Shown here piece by piece: positions 10,772 through 27,200 of a stretch of DNA of 64,000 nt. A model generated the notes under the pieces. That model saw nothing but the letters and a program-made list of their open reading frames with translations. It made no database searches and was not told the origin of the DNA. The first letter of the stretch is position 1; each line of letters begins with the position of its first letter. Source of the DNA: Scatophagus argus (lineage: Eukaryota; Chordata; Actinopteri; Scatophagidae); the NCBI RefSeq assembly GCF_020382885.2, contig NC_058504.1, positions 9,786,519 to 9,850,518 on the forward strand, written 5' to 3'. A program made the position numbers and the translations under genes.

Positions 10772-13715
10772 ATGTATGTGGGATACCTCCTGGATAAAGA
10801 AAGCGGCATGTATCACCAAGGGCCAGTAAGAAGATCAAGCATCAATCTGCCTCCACAAAACTTTGTTTCCACACCACAGTACCCCGACTTTACTGGATAC
10901 CATCATGTGCCAAACATGGATACGCACGCACAGTCTGCGGGGAGTTGGGGACCTTCATATGGCGCTCCACGGGAGGACTGGGGTGCATACAGTCTGGGAC
11001 CACCTAATACTATTCCTACAACCATGAACAACTCTTCGTCTGGACAGGTTCCTTACTGCTCATCTGAGTACAGTCATATGCATCCTCCGGGATCTGCGGT
11101 GTTACAGCCGCCGCCGGAGAACGTTACTGTCGCACAACTTTCTCCTGACAGAGAAAGACGCAATTCATTCCAGTGGATGAGTAAAACTGCACAATCATCC
11201 TCTACAGGTGAGTTTAAACATTGTGCCAACGTTACACTGTTCCATTCTGTGTTCACTGTCTTTTCTCGCAACAAGAAGTTTTGAGTTTTTGCGCACCAAA
11301 GAGTTTTTTTGTTTGTTTGTTTGTTTTTGTGTGACTACCGTTGGATTTTACGTAGACATCTTTAACAGTTTTGGCAGCTCCAAGAAATTAAATTTCCCGT
11401 TGGATTCGTTTAATTTAAATCAAAACCCAAGAACCGGCAGGTCAAAGTTACTATTGGAAAAAAAAACCTCCAAAAAGTAGAAAGTGCACAAGAACTCGAC
11501 AGAAAATGGAATAACCGAGAGGAGCTCTGGCCTTTGACACTTGGCTCACATTTAGGCTAATAACCGTGTAAAAAAAATGTCAGCAGAATCAGTTTGTTTA
11601 TTGGCTATAACTGAATGGGCCTTTTGAAATAATTATAACATCCACTCGCATCAGCCTGGCAGCATAACAGTGAAACATGTCTATAACTCATTTCCATATC
11701 TCATCACTTTGATGGGAAAATGGACTGAAGGCCAGCAGCTCAGTCTACTGGATTCTCTCCTGCGGTGGAAAAGGTGTGAGGAATCGGCGCCAGGCCCAGT
11801 TGTGATGTTAATGTCATTATTCCCGGAGATGTGAGGTCGACTTCCCCGTCACATTGTTTGGCATTTTGAGTGTTATCCGTCATATCCAGGCGGTGGCCTT
11901 TGCTTTCAACACCTCTTCACTTTGATATGCACCAAGCTTCCCTTCCTCTCCCAGAGTTATATTGCCGGAAAGAGTGACGTTTTTCACAGCCAGTGACTCA
12001 AACGTGGAGGAGCGCAGACTGCAGGCCTTTACAGTAGCTTGAATTACGCTATCACACCAGAATACAACTGCCCTATGTGTTGCACTAACTCGTATTAAAT
12101 CAAACGGCTCAAGCTTTTCGTTAAATGCAGGAATAAGGGCGCGCGTCGTTTATTTTTAGACAATTTCTCATCGTCAGCCACATGTTTTCAAACGCACAGA
12201 GGCAGAGGTTCACTGTAAAAGCTATCATTCTCTCTCATAACAGGCCTGTGAATTTGTAAAACGAATCCCACAGTGTCAAATGAAAGCCTCATGCTGTCTT
12301 GGAGGTGTTTTACGCGGAATAAAGCGCATTAACGCTGCAGTCTGTGCACGTTTTTTTTCTTATCTCCTCAGTCGTGTTTCTTTTTAACTTGTCAGTGAAG
12401 GATCTGATTGTTGTCAGATTGAAATTCACTGCGCTGCAACTGTCATCAAAGCAAGATAAAAAAAAGGGCTCAATTTGCGTATCTGTAGACAAAGCAAAGA
12501 AATGTGGATTTAAAAAGCGGCTAATAAAGATGCTATGTGCAGATAGGCCGGTCCTGGCATGCAGCCTGCTTCTGGTGTAAATCTTCCAGTTCAACCACCT
12601 GGCTGCTAGGAAAAAAAAAACAAAACAAAAAGCACAATCTTAACGCCGTGTGTTTTTGCTTGTTGTCGCCTTTTACAGGTAAAACAAGAACGAAGGAGAA
12701 ATACAGGGTAGTTTACACAGACCATCAGAGGCTGGAGCTGGAGAAAGAGTTTCATTTCAACAGATACATCACCATCAGGAGGAAGTCTGAACTGGCTGTC
12801 AACCTCGGTCTGTCGGAAAGACAGGTACGTCTGCTTGTGCCTGCTTGGTTTCCACGAGGGGAGGGGGGAAATAAATAAGTACAGGACTGAGGACAAACAT
12901 CATGTGTGTGAGCTTTAATGGACGCCACACAGAGGCTGTCTTCGCCTTACAAAGTGTGATCATCGTTATGACCCTCCGCATGTTTACATGTGAGGCAGAA
13001 ATACATTTAACCCGCACAGGTTATTATGTTTATGCACATTAAAATACATCAACTCCCTGACAATTTGTCAACAAGTTCGACTACTTCAAATAAATAAATA
13101 AATAAATAAATATGCTCATGGCGCTTAAACTGATTTTTTTTAAATATATTTTCTGTCAGTTTTAAACTACAGTAAGAAGAACGAAATGTAGATGTAAAAT
13201 AGATTTAATGCATTATTATTATTATTATTGTTGTTAGAAAAATTAGCTGATGATATAGAGAATATATAAGGTAGCTTACATTTAAAAAATTAAATAAATA
13301 TAAATTAGATATTTATTGTTCATCATTCTTATGATTATTTCCAGGCGTCTCTGTTTCATTCATGAAGCTCCGCGGAATGGAGTTCAAAAGGAGAGGGGGG
13401 GCCTAAAAAGGGGAAGGGGGCAGCCCATACACTCATAAGCAAACATATTTATTTAATTACATTTTCTTTGTGGCTTTTCAGGTTAAAATCTGGTTTCAAA
13501 ACCGCAGAGCCAAAGAGAGGAAACTGATCAAGAAGAAGCTGGGCCAGTCTGACGGCAGCGGGGGGTCTGTGCACAGTGACCCGGGTTCCGTGAGCCCTCT
13601 GCCGGTGCCGGGCTCTCTCAGTCCCACAGACATCCACGGCTCTCTGTACCCTCCTCAGGGAATGAACACCTTGCCATCTATCAGGAATATACAGCAAGTG
13701 ACAGTGACTCAGTAA
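10772..13715 (+). CDS. cdx4: Caudal-type homeobox transcription factor Cdx4 (3 exons)
   Basis: Coding exons are 10772-11207, 12679-12824 and 13482-13715; GT-AG junctions and phases close to 271 aa. The protein starts [10 protein letters not shown], the caudal activation-domain start. It has a Pbx-type hexapeptide FQWM at residues 133-136 and a homeodomain at about 151-210 whose recognition helix contains [13 protein letters not shown]. The tail has [13 protein letters not shown] and ends NIQQVTVTQ, which fits Cdx4 better than Cdx1 or Cdx2, and the chic1 gene directly downstream supports this (CDX4-CHIC1 are neighbours on the mammalian X). The homeodomain is split by intron 2 just before VKIWF, as usual in cdx genes. 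Cdx4 is a nuclear DNA-binding protein that activates posterior Hox genes and directs tail, blood and gut patterning, under Wnt, FGF and retinoic acid control. Zebrafish cdx4 is of similar length. The start has no competing upstream ATG in frame. Confidence 0.96.
11208..12678 (+). promoter_or_regulatory. cdx4 intron 1 with TCF/LEF-like sites
   Basis: This 1.47-kb intron has three CTTTGA-type TCF/LEF motifs: CTTTGAC at 11532-11538, CTTTGAT at 11707-11713 and CTTTGAT at 11920-11926. They sit inside a stretch (about 11.53-12.02 kb) with balanced composition and no repeats, unlike the flanking AT-rich DNA. The motifs are seen; enhancer function is an inference from the known Wnt dependence of cdx genes. 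A (TTTG)n run lies at 11308-11327. Confidence 0.4.
12825..13481 (+). other. cdx4 intron 2
   Basis: Intron between the two homeodomain exons. It has an (AAAT)n run near 13087-13112, an (ATT)n run near 13214-13232 and otherwise AT-rich unremarkable sequence. Confidence 0.8.
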
Positions 13716-14090
13716 AGCAGTTCACCCTCTGGACCATCTAACATAACTGAGCACTCCGACACGCTGACAGGACAGGCGGCCAGAGGACCCGAACTCACGT
13801 CCTGAAGCACAAAGCTGTGGATAAAGATTTGATTTATAGCAACGAAAATTGCTGGAGGCTCTTGAAAGATTGATTTTTATAGAATAGTTCTAATAATGTT
13901 GGGAGTAAAAAAAAACAAAAAAAGAAAAAAAAAAAACAAACAAAAGAAAAAAATAAAAACCCGGAAAAAATCGACGTGTTTCAAACTTCAAAGGCTTTAA
14001 ATTGTTTGTGAGTTAATAAGATATAAATATCTTTCTTTTTGTATGTGATGAAGTGTATGTGAATAAAGTTCTGGGACATTTTAACGACGT
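13716..14090 (+). other. cdx4: cdx4 3' UTR and polyadenylation signal
   Basis: Follows the TAA stop. It contains an A-rich tract at about 13908-13960 and a canonical AATAAA at 14062-14067, so cleavage is expected around 14.08-14.09 kb. The 3' UTR would be about 370 bases. Confidence 0.65.
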
Positions 14091-15000
14091 TTCAAACTGG
14101 ACTGTTGCTCGGGCCACACTGGACAAAGTGCTTTGACTTGGCAAATGTTCTACACGCGTTTTTCAGCACAATTTAATGACACGGGTCGTTTGATGGCATC
14201 GCTCAAAATGTAAATAAAATGTTGTTGTTGTTGTTTTTTGCAGTATACACCTGTCATTGCTCTTATTTCCGTATTTTGGATTTTGGTGAATTTTGCTGCA
14301 AGTTTGAAGGTCACAAGACCAGGTTAAAAAAAAAATGCTCCTATAAAATCTAAATATGCCCAGTACAATCAGCATATTTGGACTTAGACAAAATAGGGAA
14401 CATGAACAGACTGAGTCGTCTTGCATCAAAACACTTTTAGCCTCCATTCAAGGTTATTTTGCAGTCAGTTGTTGTTGAATTCGCTTCACTGTTTGTGACT
14501 TTAAAACCAAACCAGGGTGTCCACAAATTAATGCAGCAATTACATTTAAATGCTTCATTTGTTTTTCCCCAATTTAACAGCTTGACATGTGCCACCCATC
14601 TTCAGTCGAACAGTTAACCGATTAATTAATCTTCTTGAATCAAATCAGCTAAGTGAAAGAGACAGGTGATGTGTGACATTCAGGTGCACTTTTACTTTGC
14701 TCACAGCGTCAGGTAATACGGAGCTAATAGACTTGACGCGCATTTGCTCCATGTCAGGCCCACGAGAAGTGAGACAGGCTCGGCATTTTAACCACGAAGG
14801 TTGAGGCTTGTGTAGGTTCATGAGTGATTAGTTGTGGATGACGTGTTAATTGTCATGTGGCTAGACTGGCTATTTTGGGAGGAGGACTTTTTTTTTTCCT
14901 GACTTTGACCTACTACGTCCATGTTTGTTCGTTGTCCCTGCTGCAAAGTGCAGAAGTTAGCATATAAAGCTCTGCATAAGCGGTTAATATTGCACGGGTC
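14091..15000. other. cdx4-chic1 intergenic region
   Basis: About 0.9 kb separates the predicted end of cdx4 from the chic1 promoter. No gene is seen. GC content rises toward 15.0 kb, where CpG-rich sequence around 15060-15130 (GCGCGCGCCCGCTCGTGCGT) marks the likely chic1 start region. Confidence 0.55.
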
Positions 15001-15130
15001 GAACACATCCTATTAAACCGCCTCGCTTCTGCCTGTTTGATTTTCACTTTTAGCGCTCGTCACTGTGAACTCTGAGGGGCTCCGCGCGCGCCCGCTCGTG
15101 CGTCCCGTGCGCAGCCCCGCAGGAGACGTC

Positions 15131-19919
<4,789 letters not shown>

Positions 19920-21325
19920 GGAGGCTGTGAAAGGTTGGATGTGTGGGCCCTTGAATCTTATCCTTAGTGCCTTGTATATACAGTATGTTGGAATAAGGGT
20001 CTGCACTGGTGTCTCTTGTGACGACCCTGTACATCTCCCAGTACCATGTACATTAGAATTTGCAACACTGTCACTTTGCTTTAGAGCGGATTTTGCACAT
20101 TTTCCCAGCAGAACTTTGCGTGTCCCCTTTGTTGCACTCGGATGTGTTTTTGTTACACGTGACAAATAAGTAAAACTCTCGAAAAGTGCATTTACCCCAA
20201 AGAACCATCAGCCTGTATCCCATCTATTATATCAGTAAACCCTTGCAAAGAATGTGGAGCCTCCACCTTCCTTAACAACCCTTGCCTTATGTATGATTTT
20301 TTTTAAAAAACAAAAAAACAAAACAAAACAACTCTACATGTAACAGGAGGAGGAAGGCGCTGGATAATTCAACAAGTCTGTAGGTTCAGATGCTGTTTGT
20401 TGGGTTTCCTCTCTTTGAATCCAGTTCTTTGCAAGCAGATGGGATGGTTGAAATTGCCTAACGTACAGTGTACGTCATCACCCTGTGTGTTTTCTTTACA
20501 TTTGACCCTCTGTACATGGGAACTAGCTAGTAAAAGAACTTGACCTGTAAATACCATGTTAGGATAAGCTGTACAGTGGTATACCATTGTTTACATAAAG
20601 TTACTTAGCTACTTAGTTTTTTTTTTTGCCAATATATTGCTGTACCATAGTTTTGATTAATGAGAGATGTCTATGTACCTTTCTAGTTTATATGGACCTG
20701 TTTACCTTGTAAGCCATATAGTTACAATGTACATGATGCCAGAGTTAGGATTGATTATTGCACTTGAGTCCGGTGGAAAGTCAAGATTTGAGATGCTGAA
20801 TCATCCAGTGACAACAGCAGTTGTCATTGCTGCAGTTTTTGCCAACAAAGATGACATTTAACGACTCGTGACCTGTTAAAACTGGAGATGGTTTCATCTC
20901 TGAAGCAGCTGGAAGATAATGATTTGAACTCTGCTCTTCCACTCTTTTATTTACCATAATTTTATCCCAACTTTGCATTCATTTTTGTAGTTTTGTACTC
21001 CTCCCCGTGCTGTGTAACACCGAGATGTGTTAGGAAGTATGTAAGTCTACAGTACATGGCGTAATGAGCAGATGGTTCTCACGTTTCAGCCGTTCTGTCC
21101 AGTGTTAGTGTTACTTTCCTGAATCAAAGTCATGAGATTGCTGCGTTGCATTGTATTAGAGTGCCTCTGGAATAGCTGGTGAACCGCAGAGACGTACAGG
21201 TTGAAATCTTGGAGGTTTTAAGTCCTCCCCTGAGTATTGTCCTTGTTACAATTCTTGTAAATGTTTGTCATGATGACTTAATCCCAATGGATAGAGAAAA
21301 TAAATTGTTGATTTTGATCTTTTTT
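19920..21325 (+). other. chic1: Long chic1 3' UTR (predicted)
   Basis: No gene is seen after the chic1 TGA up to a canonical AATAAA at 21299-21304, which sits in a plausible context. The interval (about 1.4 kb) is AT-rich, has an A/C-rich run near 20.30-20.33 kb, and lacks obvious repeats, which fits a long 3' UTR. Other poly(A) sites inside it cannot be excluded. Confidence 0.5.
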
Positions 21326-22049
21326 CGTTTGCTGCTGCGTCCTGTGCCTCACGTGAAACCGCTCTGTCGCTTGCCGTCGCGCTTCATGGATGAATGTGTC
21401 ATCTTGGTAAAAACAGGTCATTATTCTGCTAATGCACTTAAACTAATGTCTGCTGTCCCACTGCAGAAATGTGGCCGTTTGTCATGTTTAACAAGGTGTT
21501 GACTCGTTAACTTTAACAAGGCTGACTGCAATTAGTTGACACATTTGTAAAACTCAGGATTGCTGTTACCTGCTGCTACTTTCTAACGTTAAGGACCAGT
21601 GGTCAGAGAATACTGGACTGGTGTTTCTGCTGCATCTTGCCACAACCCCCGAAAACTGGAGTGCTGGGCTTCACTTCAGTGTGGTTGTTTTTATGGTCCT
21701 TTGTCTTTTTTGTTTTCACATTCACAATCTGTCCATGTTAAGCCCAGAGGTTTTGGTAACCTTTTTACCGTACCAGTTCTCAAACAGCTAAAGCTCTTTA
21801 AAAAAACAGAAAATAATTATAGCAATTATTGTTTGAGAAACAAATATCTCCTACATTCATTTGTTTATATCAGATCCCAAAGCGAGCAGATTTGTTAAAT
21901 GAAAATTTATTTAAATTCATGTTTGTAAAAATGCATTTGATGTGAACAGAACAAAACAAAAAAGAGGCTACACTAAATGTCATCTTTTTTTTTGTTTAAA
22001 GTAATCCACTGTCAGGACCTCCAGGCTCCACATTTAATAGTCTGAAAGG

Positions 22050-22199
22050 AGCCATTCTGTTTGAGTACTTTTACTTTGACTACTTTCAGTACATTTTGCC
22101 GGTTTATGTAATAGAGTATTTTTTGGAATACAATACTTATCAGTATTGTATTGCAACTTTTGTTATTGGTAAAGGATCTGAATACTTTTTCCACCACTG
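22050..22199 (-). repeat. hAT-like element terminus
   Basis: Ends with AATACTTTTTCCACCACTG. On the minus strand this is CAGTGGTGGAAAAAGTATTC followed by AGATCCTTTACC, a well-known terminal sequence of short nonautonomous hAT elements in fish. The opposite terminus is not recognisable, so this is a truncated copy. Confidence 0.65.
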
Positions 22200-22230
22200 G
22201 GAATGCATAGCACATATTACACTGTGATGG

Positions 22231-22231
<1 letters not shown>

Positions 22232-22273
<42 letters not shown>
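22232..22273. repeat. (TG)n dinucleotide microsatellite
   Basis: About 21 uninterrupted TG units directly beside the hAT-like terminus. Confidence 0.95.
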
Positions 22274-22274
<1 letters not shown>

Positions 22275-22939
22275 CTTGCATGTGTACTTTTTGCATTTGT
22301 AGCAAGTTGTACTGGTCTTGTGTGTTTGCATGTTTCTGGGTGTGGGTGTGATAGAGCAGAAGAAGCTGTGAATGAGTGAGAAAATCAAGAACCCCCGTGT
22401 GTGTGTGTGTGTGAACTGTACACTCTGAACCACCAGTGTCTTATTTAATCTATTTTTATTTTAATTTTATTTGTAACCATGATGGTGTTCGGACTTCATA
22501 AAAACTTGGTCATCCTTAATTTTACATTACATGTAATGTACATGTCATGATCGCTGAGCAAACGTTTCATGTGGGGGGGAATTCGGAGAGACTGGAATTA
22601 ATTAAGTTTAACCCAAACATGAGCAGGAAACCAGCATTACTTTTTAGTTCTATACAGTTTCTGTCCACTAGGGGTCAGACTGACATGTGAACTGGCTGCA
22701 CAGTTTATTATTTAGTAACTGCAAAAGTCCTCAGATCTCCCTCAGCACTCAGCAGACCCAACAGCAGCTTATGAGACCCAGTAACATTTTTAGTCATAAA
22801 TTGCAGTGAATTTTTTTTTTGCTCTTATCCTGACACTGTTGTGAGATAAAATATTTGAGATTCACAATTCCCTACGCTTATGTCCCTTGCTCTTTTTCCC
22901 ACTGATGGAAGTTTGACAAACGGAGGAACAGCATGACTT

Positions 22940-24230
22940 GTTATGATTTTATTCAACATAATGAAACAGTAGACTTGCTAATACACACAACCACAGAAAG
23001 TACTCGAAAGGCCACTGGGAATGTGGTAGTGAGGTAACACAACCGTAAGTGAACAAGGCCTATAAACTGTATTTAATGAGAGGAAATACAATTTAGAACA
23101 GTGGAGATTTAAGGCAAGTATACTTTCTGGTTTGTCCTTCAGTGTGAGCATATCTTTCATATGGAAAATAAATACAGAGTGCATGTCAATGGACATGTAC
23201 CAATTAAGAAATCAAAAGCTGTTGACTGTGGAATTTACAGATTCATTCAACACTTCTGATTAAGACCAAACACAGAATTATTTGCTTCAGTAACAACATA
23301 AACGTATCCAAGTTCATTTCCTGTAAATAAATTTGGACCAGTTTCAACTTTTATTAAACAGTTGTGCAGGTTTCCTAAGTTTAGGAGCATGTAAGATTTT
23401 ATTAATTATCTTTATTAGCTTCGATAGGACCGAACCTCAGATATTTCAGACTTTTTATCTGCCACAGCTAAAAAGTGAAACCAAAAGTGAGTTTTTTTTT
23501 TCTTTGGCTTTTCAACAACCTCCTTGTCAAAATGTCAATTTCTACAACAACACAGCTGTTGATTTTATTGTTTATGTCACTATACTGCATGTTTTGAATG
23601 AGCAATGCAAGTACAGTTGATGCTCACACTGGCGGGACAAAAGGCGCCGAACAGGATGACTTTTCTGTCTTTGGCGTCGCTCTGTGCAGTCAGCAGCCAT
23701 TTTGTTACATGTAGTCGTTTATAATTCTTCATCGCAACTTTCTACGTGTATTGTAAGCAATACATTTCATCTTTGGATGCTGTTTGTGCGAGTCACTTGA
23801 CGCAAGTCAGGAAGAACAAATGATATTATTTAACAGGAAAGCAAATGTACATAAAAAGATTAAAAAGTTAGCCTATTAAAAAACTACTATCCTTCCAGTT
23901 TGCCCTTAAAATACACAGTAATTCACTGATTGTCATCATTTCTGCACCCTGATTAAACTCATTTCGTGCAATCATCTGCTCTAAGAGTGCGTGAGGACTC
24001 TGAAACAAACACAAACCTGCTGAGACTTATGCTTCATTTCCACTGTACACATCATGTTTTTTTTAAGTACCTGCGCTCTCTATTACCAAGCCAACAAACT
24101 GACCAAAAGATATACCAAAAAAATGTAACCTAACAGTGAGCTACATATGGTGGGGACAGTGAGAACAGGGCAATGATCTGTTTGTGCATGTGATCAGCTG
24201 TGTGGATGATAGTAAGAAAACTGTGTTTTA
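22940..24230 (-). other. lnx2b: lnx2b 3' UTR (predicted)
   Basis: Downstream of the minus-strand TAG stop the DNA is non-coding and AT-rich. Minus-strand AATAAA hexamers occur at 23350-23355 and 22948-22953 (TTTATT on the plus strand). The more distal one gives a 3' UTR of about 1.3 kb. Which site is used cannot be told. Confidence 0.45.
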
Positions 24231-27200
24231 CTACACGAGACTCCCAGGCCAGGACACCACAGTCAGCGTGACTTTATTCTTCTGCAGCTTGAGCATAGGG
24301 ATGAGAGAAGAGTTGTTCATTCCCACTGTTGTGGCTCCGTTCACCGCCACTATCTCATCACCGCACCTGAGAGAACCACAGTGCGTTAGCATGGAGCCTG
24401 ATGAGTACGAGTGATGATGACAGGATACAGGAGCTGTTTACGTCATATGGGACTCAAACTGGGCTTAACTTACTTGAGGCGTCCGTCAAAGTGAGCAGGT
24501 GTACCCGGCACAATGGTTTTGATGAAGAAAGGCTGCTGGCCGTGGCTCTCCTCGTAGCCTCCCACGATGCTGAAGCCCCAGCTCTCGTTGTTGGTTTTAT
24601 GCAGGACGATGTCCCGGCACCAGTGCATGTGACTGAAACGACGAGGGCAGAGTCTCAGCAACGTCTTTCACATCAAAATGGACAGAATACACTTGAAGAG
24701 GAGGAACAGAATTCAGGTAACTGGTGGTAGTGAAAGCAGGTCTACCTTGGTAATCCCAGCCAGCGAGTCCACAGCGGCGTCCAATTTAGGGCGTCGTCTC
24801 GTAGGTCGTCCATAGTGTCCAGTTCGTCCTTGTTGGCAGCCTCGGTGTCCTCTGACAAGTCCTCTGAGAGGGTCTGGATGACGCGGAGCACCACCTGGGA
24901 CTGAGCTGTCTGAGTCTTGAGCGCAGAAACCGCCTCATTGTAGGTCAGCTGGGTCAGATCAACACCGTTGATGCTCAGCAGAACGTCACCTGACGAAACA
25001 CAGATGAAGTTGCGAACAGGGACAGAAATATTTCAGTTAACGAGCTCTGTGGTCCACGTGGGGGGTAGGTTCTCATTTATTTCTCATTTTTTTAAAATCA
25101 GGGATGAACTCAGTTTGCAGTCAGTTCAACCAGATGGATAAATCTTAAATGCTGTTTTCATGTGAACATCAAACATTTTGAGGATGTTTTTGTGAGGACA
25201 TGCACTCACGGGGAAACATCTGCATTATATGAAAACAGCCAAAACTCTTGAGTTGGTTTGGAAAACAACAAAATAAGGAGTGACACAGATAGCTGGCCAA
25301 GTGCTTCATGGTTGGGAAGTTTTCTGACAACATAGTCATAGTAATAATTATAACTAATGATGCCGTCTGTGCGGTAAAATTGACCATATTGGTGTCAAAT
25401 GTGCGACCACATGAAGTTAGAATGGAGCTGGTCTTCTTAATTTGCTGCCACACACAGTTTCTGGGCTACACTCACACTGCTGGTTAGACTGCAAAGTGAC
25501 GGCGCGTTACACCTCGGTTCAGTGTCCTCCGGCTCTCTGTGGCCACCTCGTCTGCGTTTTAATGAGGAACAATTCGTGACACTGTTGTTCTCATGTACAT
25601 ACTCATCTGTGTCTGTTCACAGCCAACTGAACGAGTGTGAAGTTGTTTAACTGCAGCCAGTAAGTACTACATGCAAACCAACAGTCAGTCATGATTTAAA
25701 ACTCATGAGTTCTTATCTCAAAAAGAAAAATCTTAACTTGGGGATCTCACAAAGCAAACAGAAAGTTGGTTACTAAAGTTACGAAAGGACACAATGCTCC
25801 TGCGACTAATCAGCAATCTTAGCGACTCTCTGACAACTCTGAAGTTACTTCCTGTAGTCCGGCCAGTGAGCTGCTGTCAGCTACAGACTGGGCAGCCTCG
25901 CAGCGTAGAGAGGATGAAGAATAATTTGATTCTGTAGAACGGGTGAATGATTATGAACTTTGGACTTTTTGGATTGTTGGCTCGGGTCGGCAGGCTAATT
26001 GACAATCACTCTCAGGACAAACTAGGCTTCTTCCTCTAGTGAGTAACTTTAGATGTGCACATTTTCTGAATTCATTAATAATCTGCAGACTGGATGGGAA
26101 GCTTTGTTGGGACAAATGTGGCTACCAGGCCGCCAGTTGACAATTTTAGGTTTAAAGCTTCTTATACAATTTCCAGATGCTGCCTTGTACCTCTTTTGAT
26201 GGTGCCATCTCGGTGCAGACAGCCGACAGGCTGTACACTCGTGATGTAAACCGGCAGGCGGCTGCGACAGTCCCTGCCCCCGGCAATGGTGATGCCCAGG
26301 GAGAGCCGAGGCTCCTTTTTCAGGCTCACAGTCTTCTCCTGGCTGGAAAACCCACCTGGAGGATCCTGTATGAACAATGAAACAAATTAATACCAAGCAA
26401 CGATTGACACGTTGATCAACATCACTGTATGGATTTTTAAAATAGTGCTGTCCTTGTTCAGGATGCCGTGTGTCATTAATTCTTCACAAGAATGACCGTT
26501 TTATCTTATCTTTTATTATTTGAAGTCTGTGCTGCCAATTAACTTCAGCCTCTCCAGGATCCTTTGACTTAACTGATTGCTCTCACAAAACCACTCATAG
26601 AAACAAATGTGAAACATTTGAGAAGGAGCTGAGAGGTAAGAGTAGACGTAATGTGTGAGGATCAACGCTAAGCTCTCGTAGTGGGAAAAATGTGAGGAAA
26701 ATGACAGCTTCAACCAGCCTCCTTGTTTCCATGAGAAGGGAAGCTTGGGGGAGGTGGGTCCTCTTCCTCCCCCCAGCAGGGAACCCATCCCCCCCAGCAA
26801 GACGAAAAGGCTTGACTCTACAGGCGAAAGCTAACTGTTACCAGCTTTGATCCTCTGCCACGCAAAGAAACAGCCAAAAAAACAACAAGACAGTGGCCCC
26901 GTAGAGGCAGAGTGAGCAGCACCCCAGGCCTTTTGATCAGGACAGAGGGAGGCCCCAAAAGAAGGGCTTTCATCTCCGCTCACCGACGCAGGTGTCTGCT
27001 CTCAAAGCTTCTCACCCCCAACTGGGGGGGGGTTGATATCTTTCATTGACAGTGTATGGTACAAGTGAGTGTGACTGACAAAGGAGGAGCAGTCGTCCCA
27101 ATTACACTGAGTAAACAGAAACACGTAAAGTTTGTAAGATACTGCGACCAACGTTGTTGTTAAGGGTACAAAAGGAAGAATTCCAGCAGCCAGCAGCTAG

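Larger units (their letters stand above)
21326..22930. other. Intergenic spacer between convergent chic1 and lnx2b
   Basis: The two genes end tail to tail across this 1.6-kb spacer. It holds a hAT-like element end, a long (GT)n array, a second short (GT)n near 22.40 kb and a CTCF-like motif CCACTAGGGGTCAG at 22665-22678. No coding sequence is supported. Confidence 0.6.

Noticed and set aside
10772-13715. Calling the homeobox gene cdx1
   Set aside because: The start MYVGYLLDK is shared with Cdx1, but the [10 protein letters not shown] tail, the VTVTQ end and chic1 as neighbour favour cdx4.
15065-15130. N-terminal extension of chic1
   Set aside because: The extension begins with GTG, not ATG, and human CHIC1 starts at the MS(V/I)LLPNM position.
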